DNA of 64,000 nucleotides from Isoetes taiwanensis (GCA_021234155.1 JAJEKV010000017.1:6328992-6392991), one strand, 5' to 3'; positions 25,560 through 37,106 are shown, counted from the stretch's first letter. Notes: a model not told the origin generated them from the sequence alone. Program-made: numbers and translations.

Positions 25560-25793
25560 TCAGTGAGAGAGAAAAATGGAAAAATAGCTGTGCATCATCT
25601 TGCATCTCCGGCCATCTATCACAAGTTTGTGGCAGATCTAAATGGCGGCGAACACCTGTGTGGACTATGTGGTTGTATCGATTGCTTCCAAGACAAGAAA
25701 AGAAATCAAAATATGCAGGCAGTGCGGAGTCGGGTATCTATTACTAAATTGTGACGGATGTGAATTTGTAGACAGGTGTGAGGATCCCAGATA
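25560..25793 (+). pseudogene. Broken Cys-rich fragment
   Basis: Two cysteine-rich pieces lie in different frames: HLCGLCGCIDCFQD at about 25650-25690 and, shifted, ICRQCGVGYLLLNCDGCEF at about 25705-25770, ending at a TAG near 25793. The C-x2-C spacing suggests a former zinc-finger exon. Family unknown; one frameshift separates the parts. Confidence 0.3.
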
Positions 25794-25910
25794 GCCAGAA
25801 CATGGTTGAATGAGCTGTATGTCGTTTATTTCTTCAGATAAATATGAAGAGCTGTTATTCGTTATTTGTCATCTGCTTCAGAGGTATGTTTGAGCGCCTT
25901 TATACTGCAA

Positions 25911-26130
25911 TCTATTCATGGCAGCTGAAACCTATTCTAAAGTATATCTCTATATTTAGGTTTCATTTGATTAAATAGGTTATCTATTCGATGCAAAAAT
26001 ATATTATCTGTTCTTTGATCTATTCATGACAGCTGAGACCTATCTAAAATAGATGTGTATATCTCTATATTTAGGTTTCATTTGATTAGATATGTTATCT
26101 ATTCGATGCAAAAATATATTATCTGTTCTG
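25911..26130. repeat. Two-copy tandem duplication, about 112 bp
   Basis: The block from CTATTCATGGCAGCTGA to ATATATTATCTGTTCT is repeated at once with few changes (second copy from about 26023). Confidence 0.8.
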
Positions 26131-26876
26131 CATAGATTGCATATTCTTATTATTATTCACATTCTGAGTATGTATTGAAATTGAAGCTAGACCTCCAACT
26201 GCGCAGGAGCAGAGCAAACTGGCTCAGTCAAGAGGCTTTGCTAGAATTTGCAGATTCGACCAGAAAATTTTAAGCCCGACTAGCATTTTGGATTGCCTTG
26301 CCTTGATCACTCTAAAAATGGTGTAGTAACTTTCAATGCTTATTCCCAATTGTGAGGTCAATCGCTATGCTCTAATTTGCAGGTCAATATCTGATATAAA
26401 TGCTAGTTTCAGATGCTGCAATTTGCTTTTAAATGTTCGTCCAAATGGTCGCACAACAGTGTGATATGCCATTTAGTCCTGCTTTTTGGCGTTCTAAATA
26501 TTACAGTTTACTTGAACTCTTTGTCAAGTATGAAATCCTATATTTATATCTCTTCCAAGTCCACATCAAACTCAGCGTGCATTGTCAAATTCTGCTTGCA
26601 ATTTTGACTATACCAAGCCCAAATTACTCATAGGCACATTATGCAGTTCTAATCAATATTTTTATTAGATTCTTCCTATTGTCGTTCTTCTACCGGACTG
26701 CCACGGGAATTGCTCTAACATTTTATCTTTTGAGAGCTTCTTCATGGGTGAGTACTTGCGAGAAAATTCACCATGTTAAGTAACTGGAAAAAAAGTTGTT
26801 GTTTTATGTCCGGCCAAGGACAGAGTCAGAGATAATAGCCACGCCAATGTGAACAGGGTAAAGGGTCAATTTGGTG

Positions 26877-26982
26877 GGTTTATGAATCTGTCAAATCTAG
26901 GAAGCTTGGATCTTTATAACAACTGGCTTACTGCCGATATCTCCAATAGCATAAGTAATTTATCTTCAATCTCTATACGTTG
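26877..26982 (+). pseudogene. Leucine-rich-repeat scrap of an LRR receptor gene
   Basis: One frame reads FMNLSNLGSLDLYNNWLTA followed by ISNSISNLSSIS, which fits one and a half plant-type LRRs (LxxLxxLxLxxNxLxxxI). It ends at an in-frame TGA at 26980. No adjoining LRRs, transmembrane segment or kinase is seen, so it is a relic of an LRR-RLK or LRR-RLP. Confidence 0.55.
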
Positions 26983-28590
26983 AGCATTACTTTCATTTTA
27001 TCTCGTGCTCATATTTCTGCTCTATTTTGCCACAGAAGCATGTGGATTAATAAAAGATCACCCGTTGGATACATGCAGTTACCCATTGGATGCATGCACT
27101 TTGTGAGGTAAGTATTGACACTGTGGAGCTTATTTCTTTGTATCAACACAGATTGCTAGACCATTAACTTCTGCAGCAACATCAATAAATGGTTTTTCTC
27201 TGGTGGATGAGGCAAATGCAATTAATTCTCCCTTTCTTATATTATTGGCGTAAATGAGTCCAAATAGAGCAAAAGTCTATTATAGATGGCCCTGCATTGT
27301 AAATATCTTTCATCGCACTAAGATGTGTTGCAGATTTTCTATAAGCCTCAATTATAGATGGTCTTGCATTGCAACTTTTCCTTCCTAAAAATGTTCTGAT
27401 CTTCCTTTTTGAGTAGCTTAATCAATGGCAAACTTAATTCATGCCTAGGTTGATGTATGAATTGGAAGCATTGATCAAATGGCTTATCAGCACGGATATT
27501 CTTAAAATATTTAAGGGCTTTCTGTTTAAATGCTTCTCATATGTACTGTATACCAGTGGTTACTAATAGTAAGGCTCTAACGAAGGCTCTAATGCTTAGT
27601 ACGGCTCTAACGAAGGCTCTAATGCTTATGTTCATGTAGCAATTGGATGGGTTGCTTATGGGGTCAAGGCCTACTTCAATACCATCTTCTTGCATATAAT
27701 TGGGGTTTTTATTTCATTCAAACCAAGATATTGCTTGCCTAAGTTATGAATGTGAATGTATCGTATACACATTCAATTTTGTTCTGGAGGTCATTTTGAA
27801 AACAATTTGACAACTCGAATCAAATAGGAAATCAAGTTATTTTCTCCATTCCAGAATCTCGTGTTCTTTTTTAGACAACTTGATAGCTAAGGGAACTTAT
27901 TAAACATGTTGCCATTATTTATCCAAGGGGAACAACACACACTGTTATTTTATAATGTTAGTACAATTTTTTGTTGAACTTGGGTATCACATTGCCTGCG
28001 ATCAAGAGAGTTGTGATCAAGAGAGTTGTGTAGTTAGAATATAGACACTTTTCTGTCAGGATTTAAATCTTGATATTATGCTTATACACCTCAAGAGAAT
28101 GCCTCCATGCATTGACAAATGTATATGCACAATTGAGGTATGTTGCAAGGTTAATTTAGAGCCACATTCAAGCTTAGACTATTTCTGATAATTTGGTTTG
28201 TGGTGATTGTGTGGCCTGTTTATTTGGGCTATTTGTGCCATGTGTCAATCTTTGGGGCGCCAAGTCCTTAACACAAGTCAAGCTCTAACCACAAGCCCTT
28301 ACTACAAGTAAGGGCCTCCTCCTTTAATAACATTAATTCAAATGAATAGTTCCTTTTGTTTCGCCTGTGTCCAATTCATACATGGTGGTTCATTTTTGGA
28401 TGTGGTTATCCAAAATTTCCTATATCATATATTTTTCTCTACAACAATGGTCTATGAAAATGAGCCACAAACTCAAGATCCCAGGGCAACAAGGATTCTC
28501 CAACTTAGACACATTTAGTTCAATTTTGCAAGCCCATAACTTAGATCCTTTTTTACTTGATACAAAGATCTACTTTGTCACGAGTTGGGC
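26983..28590. other. Intergenic, nothing coding recognised
   Basis: AT-rich. Holds a small two-copy duplication of GGCTCTAACGAAGGCTCTAATGCTTA at about 27570-27627. No other structure seen. Confidence 0.4.
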
Positions 28591-28640
28591 AAGAGAAATG
28601 TTTGTTGCGGCCTTGGCCGCCGCGATAAATTTCTTGTATA
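28591..28640. repeat. 49-bp palindromic repeat, copy 2
   Basis: AAGAGAAATGTTTGTTGCGG, then CCTTGGCCGCCGCGATAAAT and TTCTTGTA. Same element as 2902-2950 and 63809-63856. Confidence 0.85.
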
Positions 28641-29577
28641 GTAATTTTTATCACCTTGGACCCACTCAAGATATCGCTGGATCTTATTAAAATTCAAGTT
28701 TCAACCAAGTTTTAGACCTACTATCCTTGTTCTTGTTTTGAGACGAAATTTCCATGAGCCACGCGACATCCTTTTTTGGAACTTTAAAACTCATACGTGT
28801 CGTTGCCAACCACTTGCTGCATCAAAGCAAATATGAAGGATTTTTAAGCCCCGTAGCATAGAGTTTATAGACCTAGTGTCTACCATGCTCTTCATTTACT
28901 AGATCATTGCATAAAAGATAAGGAAAAAAATTGCACAAGCTGAAAAGAAAATGGAGAGAGGAATCCTAAAGGACCTGTATTGCTTGGTTTTGATGGGTCG
29001 AATACTGATGCTGCAATAAGCATGCTTGAAGGCATGGATATGACACTTGGATTGTATCAATTGCATATGAGACAGGCCCAGGATCGGGCAAGGACAAGTG
29101 CCAATTTGCAACTTATGAAGCTTTGGATAATACCGAGGATAACCGATAAGCCTTAAGATTTTGAGAATTGGGTTACCATGGTAGATTACGTCTTCTGGGA
29201 AGGAGACGTAAACAAGAATTACCTCATAGTTAATTAAGCTTCGCCTAGAGAGCATCTTTGGATTGCGCAAAGGAATTCTCTTAAATAACACTCTGTACCA
29301 CCTCTGTGGCTGCCTCTGTAGAAACCAGTCTTGTAAGAGAAGTTTGTAGGTGTTGTATGGAGGTACGGTTTGAACGGCGATGGATTTCGATGTTGCATAG
29401 TAGGTTCAATATGGTTTTTGTGATTAACAAATAAGCTGGCAAATCCAATATGGTTAAACCTCGTGCTTCTTGGTGTGTTCTCGGAAGAGAACATAATGGC
29501 AAGCGAATGCTTGCCTTAAGAACTTCAATATATGAGATAAGTATATGATCTTGGTATGGGACAAGGTCATATATTCA
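28641..29577. other. Intergenic, nothing firm
   Basis: A plus-strand frame at about 28942-29155 is open for about 70 codons (contains GPVLLGFDGSNTDAAISML) without a clear start and with no recognised homology; the opposite strand is open too. Left unannotated. Confidence 0.3.
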
Positions 29578-29580
29578 TTA

Positions 29581-29607
29581 GGGCGGATTTGGGGTCTCAA
29601 AATGGCC
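29581..29607 (+). repeat. Left terminal inverted repeat
   Basis: 27 bp beginning GGGCGGATTTGGGGTCT; pairs with 43213-43239 with one mismatch. Confidence 0.9.
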
Positions 29608-30125
29608 TCCTATCAGCCATTCCACGTCATATTTCCGCTCTTTTTTTCCCATGCCACCTAGGATACCAAACTCTCATAATTACAGATTTGCTTGGAATAT
29701 TCTTAGGAATAAGGGGGATTGCACATTCATGGCCATATGTATTTAATTACGTTGGTTGTCGACGGATCGATGCAACACGTGGCGCTTCTAAAATGCCACT
29801 TGCATTATAGCATACCAGGCAACTCATGGCCCGGTGTCTCTTGGGTTGTCGATACCAAGCGTGCGGCCACCGCCTTCTACATTTCAAAATTTGAATGTGT
29901 AGGTTGAAGCTTTGTATCGGATCGGACTTTCATTTTATTTGCAGCTAGCTTTAACCGATCTTCACTTCATCCCTATCTGGGCTTCCGCCCCCTACAATTG
30001 AAATTTGAATTTGCTTAATGTATAAAAGCATGGATTGTAGGAGAATGGACTTTTCGATTTCCATATACACGCGTTGCAAATTTCAAAAACGAAGTTAAAT
30101 GCGGACGTCGGCTCACACGAAGCCG
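29596..30125 (+). repeat. Left-end segment, outer copy
   Basis: From AAAATGGCCTCCTATCAGCC through TTGCAAATTTCAAAAACGA; repeated with many small indels at 31592-32170. Contains shared landmarks AATTACGTTGGTTGTCG, GCATTATAGCATACC and ATGGATTGTAGGAGAATGG. The duplication implies nested or tandem element copies. Confidence 0.8.
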
Positions 30126-30383
30126 AATTGTGTTGGGGCATAAAAATACCACACCTTCATTTCGGCGCCGTCGATCTACAGATATGGAAGTTGCTTGTTG
30201 TCAAATTAAACTTAAACACAAGTGAGGGTGCGGCACTTACGTGGTTTTCTCGAGGAGGGTTTGGAGTGTTTTTTTTTTAAATCCCAATTATCGACATAGT
30301 GTGACGTAGCATCTTGGTATTAAATAGTATGTTAAATTCGAATTATATGGGTGTTCATTTTCGGGTTAAACTCAAATCATATA

Positions 30384-30494
30384 GGTTTAGGAATAAGGTT
30401 AAAAAAGGAAGATATTGGATATTTAGGAATAAGGTTAAAAAAGGAAGATATTGGATATTTAGGAATAAGGTTAAAAAGGAAGATATTGGATATG
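30384..30494 (+). repeat. 36-bp tandem repeat, three copies
   Basis: Unit AGGAATAAGGTTAAAAAAGG plus AAGATATTGGATATTT, perfect or nearly so three times. The third copy lacks one A. Confidence 0.9.
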
Positions 30495-30679
30495 GCTCAA
30501 ATTTTGAGATATGCACATAATGGCATGTCTTGATGGTTGATAGGATTTGGAATCTGAATCATTCCTACGAATTTCACATCTAATCCAGCCTATATCTATT
30601 CCAGCCTAGATTGGCCCATTCTCCCCAATCTCGCCCAATCTTGGCTAGATCCTCCACCCAATTTCTCTAGTCCATCGCC

Positions 30680-31018
30680 ATGAAGAGATCAGCTCACGGA
30701 AGAAGGGAGGTGTCCTCCAAGAGGCCTATTACGGCTGGAAGAGGTGTTCCCTCCACAGTTCCCTCCGCGCCCACGGTTCTTGCTCTGAATGCCTCGATTC
30801 TCGATTCCTCGATTCCTTTGACGAGGAATCGGAGAATGAGGAATCAGAGGAAATTTCGGGAGCGAGGAGTTCATCACGAGTGTTCTTGAAATTTGGATAG
30901 GAGATTCTTGAGAGAATGAGTGGTCTACGAAGGAGAAGAAGTCGAAGATGATGAAGAAGATGAAGAAGTTGAAGACGAATCCGGTGACTTCGAGGAGCTC
31001 ATGGCGTTAGTTCATGGT
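30680..31018 (+). pseudogene. Small basic/acidic protein gene near the left end of the element
   Basis: Starts at ATG 30680 (MKRSAHGRREVSSKRP), giving a basic Ser/Arg-rich N-terminus. Around 30830 an acidic run appears in a neighbouring frame (FDEESENEESEEISG), and a further acidic run (EEVEDDEEDEEVEDESGDFEE) lies at about 30932-31000, ending near a possible donor CATG/GTACATG. The basic head and acidic tail recall chaperone-like or chromatin-associated small proteins, but no family is recognised. The frame must change at least twice to join the parts, so this is either a broken gene or an indel-affected assembly. HP1 lies about 400 bp downstream. Confidence 0.45.
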
Positions 31019-31412
31019 ACATGCATGTTTTCTTTCTTTTCTTAAGCATTCAACTAGCGGTTATTTCTTATTTTTTTTTTTTGCGGATGGTGAAGCGGAT
31101 GAATGAAATTTGTTAGGGCAGAGAGCACCTCTTATTTTTTTTCCTTGTTCTTAGCCTCGGCTTGCCTCCGACTTCTTACCATATATTTGCAAGCCTCAGG
31201 GTTTTTGTTGTGAATAGTTGAAGCCTCAGGGCATTTAAATTTACAAAATGATGTTCGATGTAAAGCCATACGACCATAAAAATTTTGAATGTAAAAGTTT
31301 TTGTTTCTAATTCTATTTGAATACCTAACTTGTTTTTTTCTTGTACATGTGTTACCACTCTTAAGTACATAAGTCATTATCCCTTTTCAAAGAGCATATT
31401 ATTTTTCAAGAA

Positions 31413-31479
31413 GGATCACACCAAGCGAATAGTACATATGCAACAAAATGGAACACACTAAATTAGCATCGTGTGATCC
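31413..31479. terminator. Hairpin HP1
   Basis: GGATCACACCAAGCGAA ... TAGCATCGTGTGATCC; 67 bp end to end with an AT-rich loop. It follows the small plus-strand gene. Confidence 0.65.
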
Positions 31480-31591
31480 ACTTTCTTAATTGTTGTCAAA
31501 TTAAAATTAAACACAAGTCCCTCATCAATAGTCTCCCATTTGCATATAAAATATCTATCATTCCAAGTTATATTTTGTTTTATGAACTAAA

Positions 31592-32170
31592 ATGGCCTCC
31601 TATCAGCCATTCCACGTCATATTTCCGCTCCTTGGGATTTGGGGTCTCAAAATGGCCTCCTATCCGCCATTCCCGTCATATTTCCGCTCTTTTTCCCGTC
31701 GAGATTTGCTTGGAATATTCTCCGGGAATAAGGGGATCGCACATTTATGGGCCATATGTATTTAATTACGTTGGTTGTCGGACAGATTGGCGCAACACGT
31801 GGCGCTTCTAAAAAGCCACTTGCATTATAGCATACCGGCAACTCATGACGGTGTCTCTTGGTTTGTCAGATACCAAGCATGCGCATCACCGATTCTTGTC
31901 TTGCCCTATTTTCATTTAGAGTCCATGGCCATACAAGCTTCCCGCCTTCTACATTTCAAAATTTGAATGTGTAGGTTGAAGCTTTGTATCGAACTTTTCG
32001 TTTATTTGCGATTGCGCCTTAAAAGTTCATAATCGGGATCTTTACTTCATCCCAATGGGCTTCCGCCCCCTACAATTCGAATTTTGAATTTGCTTTTGTA
32101 TAAAAGCATGGATTGTAGGAGAATGGACTTTTCGATTTCCATATGCATGTTGCAAATTTCAAAAACGAGG
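31592..32170 (+). repeat. Left-end segment, inner copy (with doubled start)
   Basis: Begins AAAATGGCCTCCTATCAGCC, then restarts at about 31635 with GGGATTTGGGGTCTCAAAAT and a second ATGGCCTCCTATC.GCC. It follows the outer copy to about 30125. The most proximal GGGC of the TIR is degraded here, so this is a relic start internal to the present element. Confidence 0.75.
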
Positions 32171-32229
32171 TTAATACGGACGTTCGCTCAAACGGGCGAA
32201 TTGTCTTTGGGGCATACAAATTGTACACC

Positions 32230-34929
32230 TTCATTTAGCCGTGCGATCCCACGCGGTATGGAAGCTCCAAATGATGTGTGGATAAGGATCCAACTGACTC
32301 ACGAATATACTCCGGTCTTCAATCGCAAAAAAGGAGGTCTAAAAAATAAGAACTTAGACCTCGACATGTTGCGTCTTTGCGAGGATCAAAAAGTGTCGAC
32401 ATCCGGGCGGATGGCGGTTTATATCCATTGGATCCGTTGAGTGGCAAAAAACCGTCATTCGGGGCGTTTCAAGTTTAGTCCCGATTTTGTGGTGGCGGTA
32501 ACTCTGGCCTCTTGGGATATTGTGAGAGATTGAGAGAGGATGAAGACATTCGAATCGAATCTGAGTTCCTTGAGATGAGCTGCTTCCGATTGTCACAAGA
32601 GAATTATAACTTAAACCAGCAGACTCTTTTTTCTCTCACTTCATTACTCCTTCGTGATGAAGGAAAGGAATGACGGCTTGGGGAGGGAAACTTCTTTGAG
32701 ATCTGAAGTGGACAAGTCCAAATTGGTGATAGGGCAGCTGCAAGAAAAAGATCCAAGAGCTCGAAAAGAGCAAACTTTGGGCTTCAATGTAGGTTAAAGA
32801 ATTTGAAGAAAACACCCCTTGGCTGCGAGAAAGGAAGAAGCACTATCGGTAGATAGAGGCTGAAGTTTGGATCAGGTGCATTCAGACGCGAGGTCCCGCG
32901 GCCACAAGGTCCGTTTACAACACTAGCAAAGGCCAATTAAGATCCGGGGAAACCGGAAGCAATCTTGGTTACGTAGTGAAGAACCTAGCGACAAACAGGG
33001 AGATAGTGGACATGATTTGTCACCCTACAACTCTTCTCTCAAGAAGATGGTATTGGAAATGGTACTAGGAGAGATCTACAAGAAGTTAGAAGCGGCGGAT
33101 GTCTGGATTTGTTTGTGATGATGTAGGCATCGGTGGGCTTGGTTACCGTTCTCTATTCAAGCCATTCCACGAAGCGTTGAAAAGAATGGGCACAAAAAAG
33201 TATTAAGCTCCCGTCCACAAATTGTCGAGAATACAAGGGTTACTTTCGGACAAAGATGGTGTATGCCATATTAGGAGAGATGCACCACGTTGAATGTCTT
33301 TGGTCACGCCATAGCCATAAAAGATAAGAATGGCAAGGATTGTTGTGATATAGTTGGAATGAATGAAGCGCAATAATCTTTGGGTTGACACGGTTACTCT
33401 CTTACAATTCCTTGTCAAATATTATGACTTAACATTTGCGAGAAACTAATGGTGAGATTGAAGTTTGCATAAAATTGGATGAAATGGAACGACCAAGTTT
33501 GAGAAGTATGAGAGGGTATCCGTTGTCATCATGAATAGAGCAATTGAGAATGCAATTGCACATGCTAAATCAAAGAGCAACAAGAATAATAAAAAGATGA
33601 TGTAGAGGTGGCCGAGGAGGAGAAGAAGCGTCTTAGAAAAATGGTTCTCATGTCAATCAAGATGACACACGGTGGTTAGGTCTCTTTAAAGTTGAGAAAA
33701 GAAACCCACGAGGTATTATTGAAATGGGTGTTCAATCAAACCGACATCCCGAGTCTAATATCTAGATTCGAGGGAGGAAAAATTACAAGTAGATCACTAT
33801 GGATCTTACAAAGTAATTTTTCACTTGGCGTCTGATTTAAAAGCGAGAAAGCAATGTACAACATAAGTGGAGAAGGACAAGGAACATGCAAAAGTTATGC
33901 ATCTTTGCAATCATGCAAAGGAAGTCAAGTAATCTTGGGGAAGACTGTTTCAACCTTGTCCCTTAACCAAGCAAATGCTCCTAATAGAGGGAGAAGAAGA
34001 TCCCAAGTTCCATGGCATTTTCCCCATACCATTAGAGAGGGTTCATATCGCACTTTGCACGCGGCTTTGTGAGAATCATCGACAAGATGATATTTTTGAG
34101 CTGCAGATTCGTGTGGAACATTTCAGACAAGAAGAGAAGAGAGGAAGGAATTCGTAGAGTTGAACATGTTCTATCGAGCGAGGTTTGCATGGTGGCAATG
34201 TAAGATTAGAGCTTCGATGAGAAGCGGGCGGGGGAAGAACAAGTGTGCCTCGTAAAGGTGTCAATTGGAGGGGTGAAAGCTCGACGCTTCATAAAGAATC
34301 ATAGAGAGGCTCTGAACGGAAACCAGATGGGAGAAAAGGTCTATGAATTTGGAAAATTGCTGGTTGATGCGGAGCAGGACCGCACAGATGGCGTTCGTTC
34401 GGCATTGAGGAAAAAAAAAGCATGGGATGCATTGTCTGAATTGTTCCCATACATTCAGAGAATGGACCTCACAAGAGAAGATGCAGAAATGTTCGTGCAA
34501 GCGAATAACAAATTTATTAAAGCTTTCATAGACGCATGGGGAGAGAGTGAAGTCACGCACTACTTGCACATCTTTTGGGCTCATGCACCTTGGTTTTTTA
34601 GGAAGTATGGAAGCCTAGCAGTGTGGAGTGCACAAGGCATGGAGAAGTCGCATAAACAAGCTAAAATAGCCTTTCATCGTAACACTCAAAGAGGGGGTGG
34701 AAATGTGGGAACCAACCCTCTAAGACAAAATGTGAGTGGTTTTATAGAAGGCGATGGCTAAATCACGACAAGAAGGTCGCTTTAAGGAGCAACCCACAAG
34801 TCGTAAACACCATTGGCATAATCTTTCAAGAGAAGCGGAAAGTTGCTTGGCAAAATTCTAGGGCCCCACTAGCATCGCAGCAGTGGAGATCTAAGAGACA
34901 AAGAATCGGTAAAAGTATACTTGTAATGT
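32230..34929 (+). pseudogene. Decayed transposon-type ORF (putative transposase of unknown class)
   Basis: Coding-like pieces follow one another in shifting frames. Near 33015-33060: SLKKMVLEMVLGEIYKKL. Near 33140-33240: GYRSLFKPFHEALKRMGT then VHKLSRIQGLLSDKDG. Near 33360-33430: a WVDTVTLLQFLVKYYDLTF piece. Near 34000-34150: FPIPLERVHI, then RIIDKMIFLSCRFVWNI. The longest intact stretch is 34243-34761: YLHIFWAHAPWFFRKYGSL, WSAQGMEKSHKQAK and a GGG turn. After one more shift come WFYRRRWLNHDKK and a basic tail ending at TGA 34927. From memory this pattern (a PLERVHI..LHA..RI block, then H.P..YGSL..WS.QGMEKSH) resembles uncharacterised repeat-encoded proteins of invertebrates and protists; I could not test it. 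No DDE triad can be assigned. At least five frame changes make it non-functional as written. Confidence 0.6.
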
Positions 34930-35013
34930 GTAGCATGTTCACCTGACGGCCTTGAAGTACTTGCCTCCAACCTTGTTTACTGGCTGTAGCCGGCGTCGTG
35001 TGATCTTATTTGT

Positions 35014-35077
35014 ATCATACGGCGCGAACAGTGGAGTTCGCTATTGCTTGCATTTATGTGGCTTCGCGTCGTGTGAA
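35014..35077. terminator. Hairpin HP2 (between convergent genes)
   Basis: ATCATACGGCGCGAAC ... GCTTCGCGTCGTGTGAAG, 64 bp. An extra half-motif GGCGTCGTGTGATC sits at 34992-35005. It lies between the plus-strand ORF stop (34929) and the minus-strand stop of the first coiled-coil gene (35159). Confidence 0.7.
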
Positions 35078-35158
35078 GCTTTACAAGATAATAATAAAAA
35101 AGGTTACTTTTGATTAAAGTTGTGAAAGATGTTACATTGAAAAACAAAATACAGCGAC

Positions 35159-35635
35159 TCATTGTTGCTCGGTCGCGAGCTCTTCTTCATTATCTTCATC
35201 ATCATCATCAGCTCCGTCCTCGTCTTCGTCTTCATCTCTTCTCCTCAAGCGAGCAATCACCCTATCCAAACGTTCCTCCAATCTGTCCACCATCTCTTTG
35301 TACATGTCCCGCTCCTGTCCCAATAGCACAACATGTTCTTACGCACTTTGAATTAGCAACCTCGTTTGTCGTCATAACCACCTCGGTCGCGGTTGTTGGG
35401 GCATGTCATCTGTCGACCTTCTATTCAACCGCTGATTTCCTCTCTCTCACGGCTCTGAAGCATGAGAAGGTTGAATTCATTCTCTTCTTCTTTTTTGCTG
35501 AATTGTAGCGGGCGTTTTCCTTTAGAAGATCATCTTGCTCCTTCAACCTCTTCATTAGAACACCCAACACTATGTCGAAGGGAGTTCTATCCTCTTGCGT
35601 TTTCCCTTATCGGCGGTTGAGGATGTGGAGGCCAT
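35159..35635 (-). CDS. Coiled-coil gene 1 (small charged protein, about 155 aa)
   Basis: Starts at ATG 35635 (MASTSSTADKGKRKRIELP) and ends at TGA 35159. After the Ser-rich, basic head comes an amphipathic stretch (VLMKRLKEQDDLLKENARY) and then a clear heptad-type helix (DRLEERLDRVIARLRRR), followed by a long acidic tail rich in Asp/Glu ending EEELATEQQ. The order (Ser-rich start, LMKR.KE..D, second helix near the C-terminus) is shared with the genes at 36077, 37107 and 37984, so these are tandem paralogues. A TATA-like GTATAAAT lies 88 nt upstream (35723-35729), and hairpin HP2 begins 82 nt past the stop. The frame must shift at least twice in the middle. Function unknown; coiled coil plus acidic tail suggests a protein-protein or histone-binding role, which is inference. 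Confidence 0.55.
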
Positions 35636-35722
35636 AGATGACAAATGGGAGGGGCGTTAAGATTATAGAAGTGAGGAGCAAAGACTCTAACCGGCGGAAG
35701 AAGCACAATGCAAGGACCTCAA

Positions 35723-35729
35723 TTTATAC
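35723..35729 (-). promoter_or_regulatory. TATA box of coiled-coil gene 1
   Basis: Minus strand GTATAAATTG, 88 nt before the ATG at 35635, at the same spacing as in the three paralogues. Confidence 0.45.
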
Positions 35730-35869
35730 ATATTAGCGCTTGAACATATTAAACACGATTGGATTTACTGGCCGCATACGCGTGTCGGCCGGATTCAATG
35801 GGTTGTCGCTAGAGCACATTAATGGTCTTGTCATTTGGAACACATTAATAACTATTCTAACTACATTGT

Positions 35870-35932
35870 ATCACACCACGCTGAAATCGCACACGAGCAT
35901 TAAAACCCTATGAAGGGTTTTCGCCGTGTGAT
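35870..35932. terminator. Hairpin HP3
   Basis: ATCACACCACGCTGAAA ... TTTTCGCCGTGTGAT, 63 bp, 145 nt past the stop of coiled-coil gene 2 (36077). The loop holds a second small inverted repeat, AAAACCCTATGAAGGGTTTT. Confidence 0.75.
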
Positions 35933-36076
35933 CTGTCTTGTCATTCTCTCTACCACGGATATTGAAAATAAAAATAGGAAGCGTAATATTCGCACATTTG
36001 TCAAAAACTTTTCCCATTGAGAAATAAAATAATTACAAACATTAAAAAAGCGGGCCCTCTAGGAGGAGCCCGATGC

Positions 36077-36490
36077 CTATGATCGACGGGCAAGCTCTTC
36101 CCGGAGGCGGTGATAATTTTTTCTGCTCCTCCAACATCATTGTTCGCCCGCAACCACGTTCTCATATTTAGCAACCTTATCTTCCCGCTCATCGAGTTGA
36201 GCTCGGGCAGCCTCTCCGCCGATTGCGGCCCTAAGCCTCTCTTGGAGGCTATATCTAAATGGCCCAGCGCAATTAGCGGTCTAAGGCAGCCCGTGATTGT
36301 CGGCGCACTAAAATCACCTCCCTATAGAAGGCTGACCTTGTCCTCTGCAACCAACTTGGCGGCGTCTTCATCATTCTTTTTCTTTTTAGAAGGCGGATCC
36401 GTTCTCTCGCTTCACCACGAATGTTCTTAATTTCCTTGACCGGAACTTGAGACAAGATCTCGCGGGGATGGAGGCGGAGCTGGAGGCCAT
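36077..36490 (-). CDS. Coiled-coil gene 2
   Basis: Starts at ATG 36490 (MASSSASIPARS) and ends at TAG 36077. Coding-like pieces in order: VKEIKNIRGEARERIRLLKR, AALDR, LQERLRAAIGGEAARAQLDE, REDKVAKYENVVAGEQ and RLREELARRS. These are Glu/Arg/Leu-rich with heptad spacing, so a coiled coil is likely. Three or more frame changes interrupt the series. A TATATAAAA box lies 91 nt upstream on the minus strand (36581-36589), and HP3 lies downstream. Paralogue of the genes at 35159, 37107 and 37984 by position, start motif and promoter spacing, though its body has diverged most. Function unknown. Confidence 0.5.
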
Positions 36491-36580
36491 TGAAAGTGAT
36501 GGGAGAACAGGAGAGATGGCTGAGGGCGGATGTGGTAGAACAGGAGATGGCGGATAGGAGAAGACAAAGGCCTCCGACGT

Positions 36581-36589
36581 TTTATATAG
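36581..36589 (-). promoter_or_regulatory. TATA box of coiled-coil gene 2
   Basis: Minus strand TCTATATAAAACG, 91 nt before ATG 36490. Confidence 0.5.
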
Positions 36590-36953
36590 AAAGTAGAGAT
36601 ACGTTGGAATCTACGGTTATGAGTCTGGAAATAAAGTTGTGTAATAATCCTACGAGGCGAAATTATAGCATGCAATTAGGCAGCGGTAGCCTATGTTCGC
36701 ATCATGGGATTCGTCATATCCTAGCCGTACTGTATGCAGGCCGTACAAAAGACAGTGTTATTGTGGCAGCGCATGCCACGTCCTTGGCATGACGTCATCC
36801 ACATGCCACGTATGTGAATAGGCGTTGTCATCCAAATGCAAATTAGCATTTACACGCAAGTTATCACATAATCTAGCTAGATATTTGTGTTACATATACT
36901 TTTCCATTAATAAATTAGGAATTTATACATACAACGAGGGTATGCGTTGTGGA

Positions 36954-37019
36954 GATCATACGACGCGAAATCCATTGATTGCTACGTAATTGCAAGCATG
37001 GCATTTGGCGTCGGTAATG
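36954..37019. terminator. Hairpin HP4 (degraded right arm)
   Basis: GATCATACGACGCGAAATCC ... GGCATTTGGCGTCGGTAATG, 66 bp, 88 nt past the stop of coiled-coil gene 3. The loop (ATTGATTGCTAC.TAATTGCAAGCA) is nearly identical to that of HP6. Confidence 0.7.
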
Positions 37020-37106
37020 ATTTTTAATAAAACAAAACAAGAGAACGGATAGAAGCAAGAAGCGAGCAAACTTTTCTTTGAAACAAAAAAAATATATATA
37101 CAATGG

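Noticed and set aside
36110..36430. Plus-strand ORFs over the coiled-coil genes (also 35110-35508, 37443-37682, 38017-38363)
   Set aside because: They are antisense shadows. Shared motifs, start sites and TATA boxes of the paralogues are on the minus strand.
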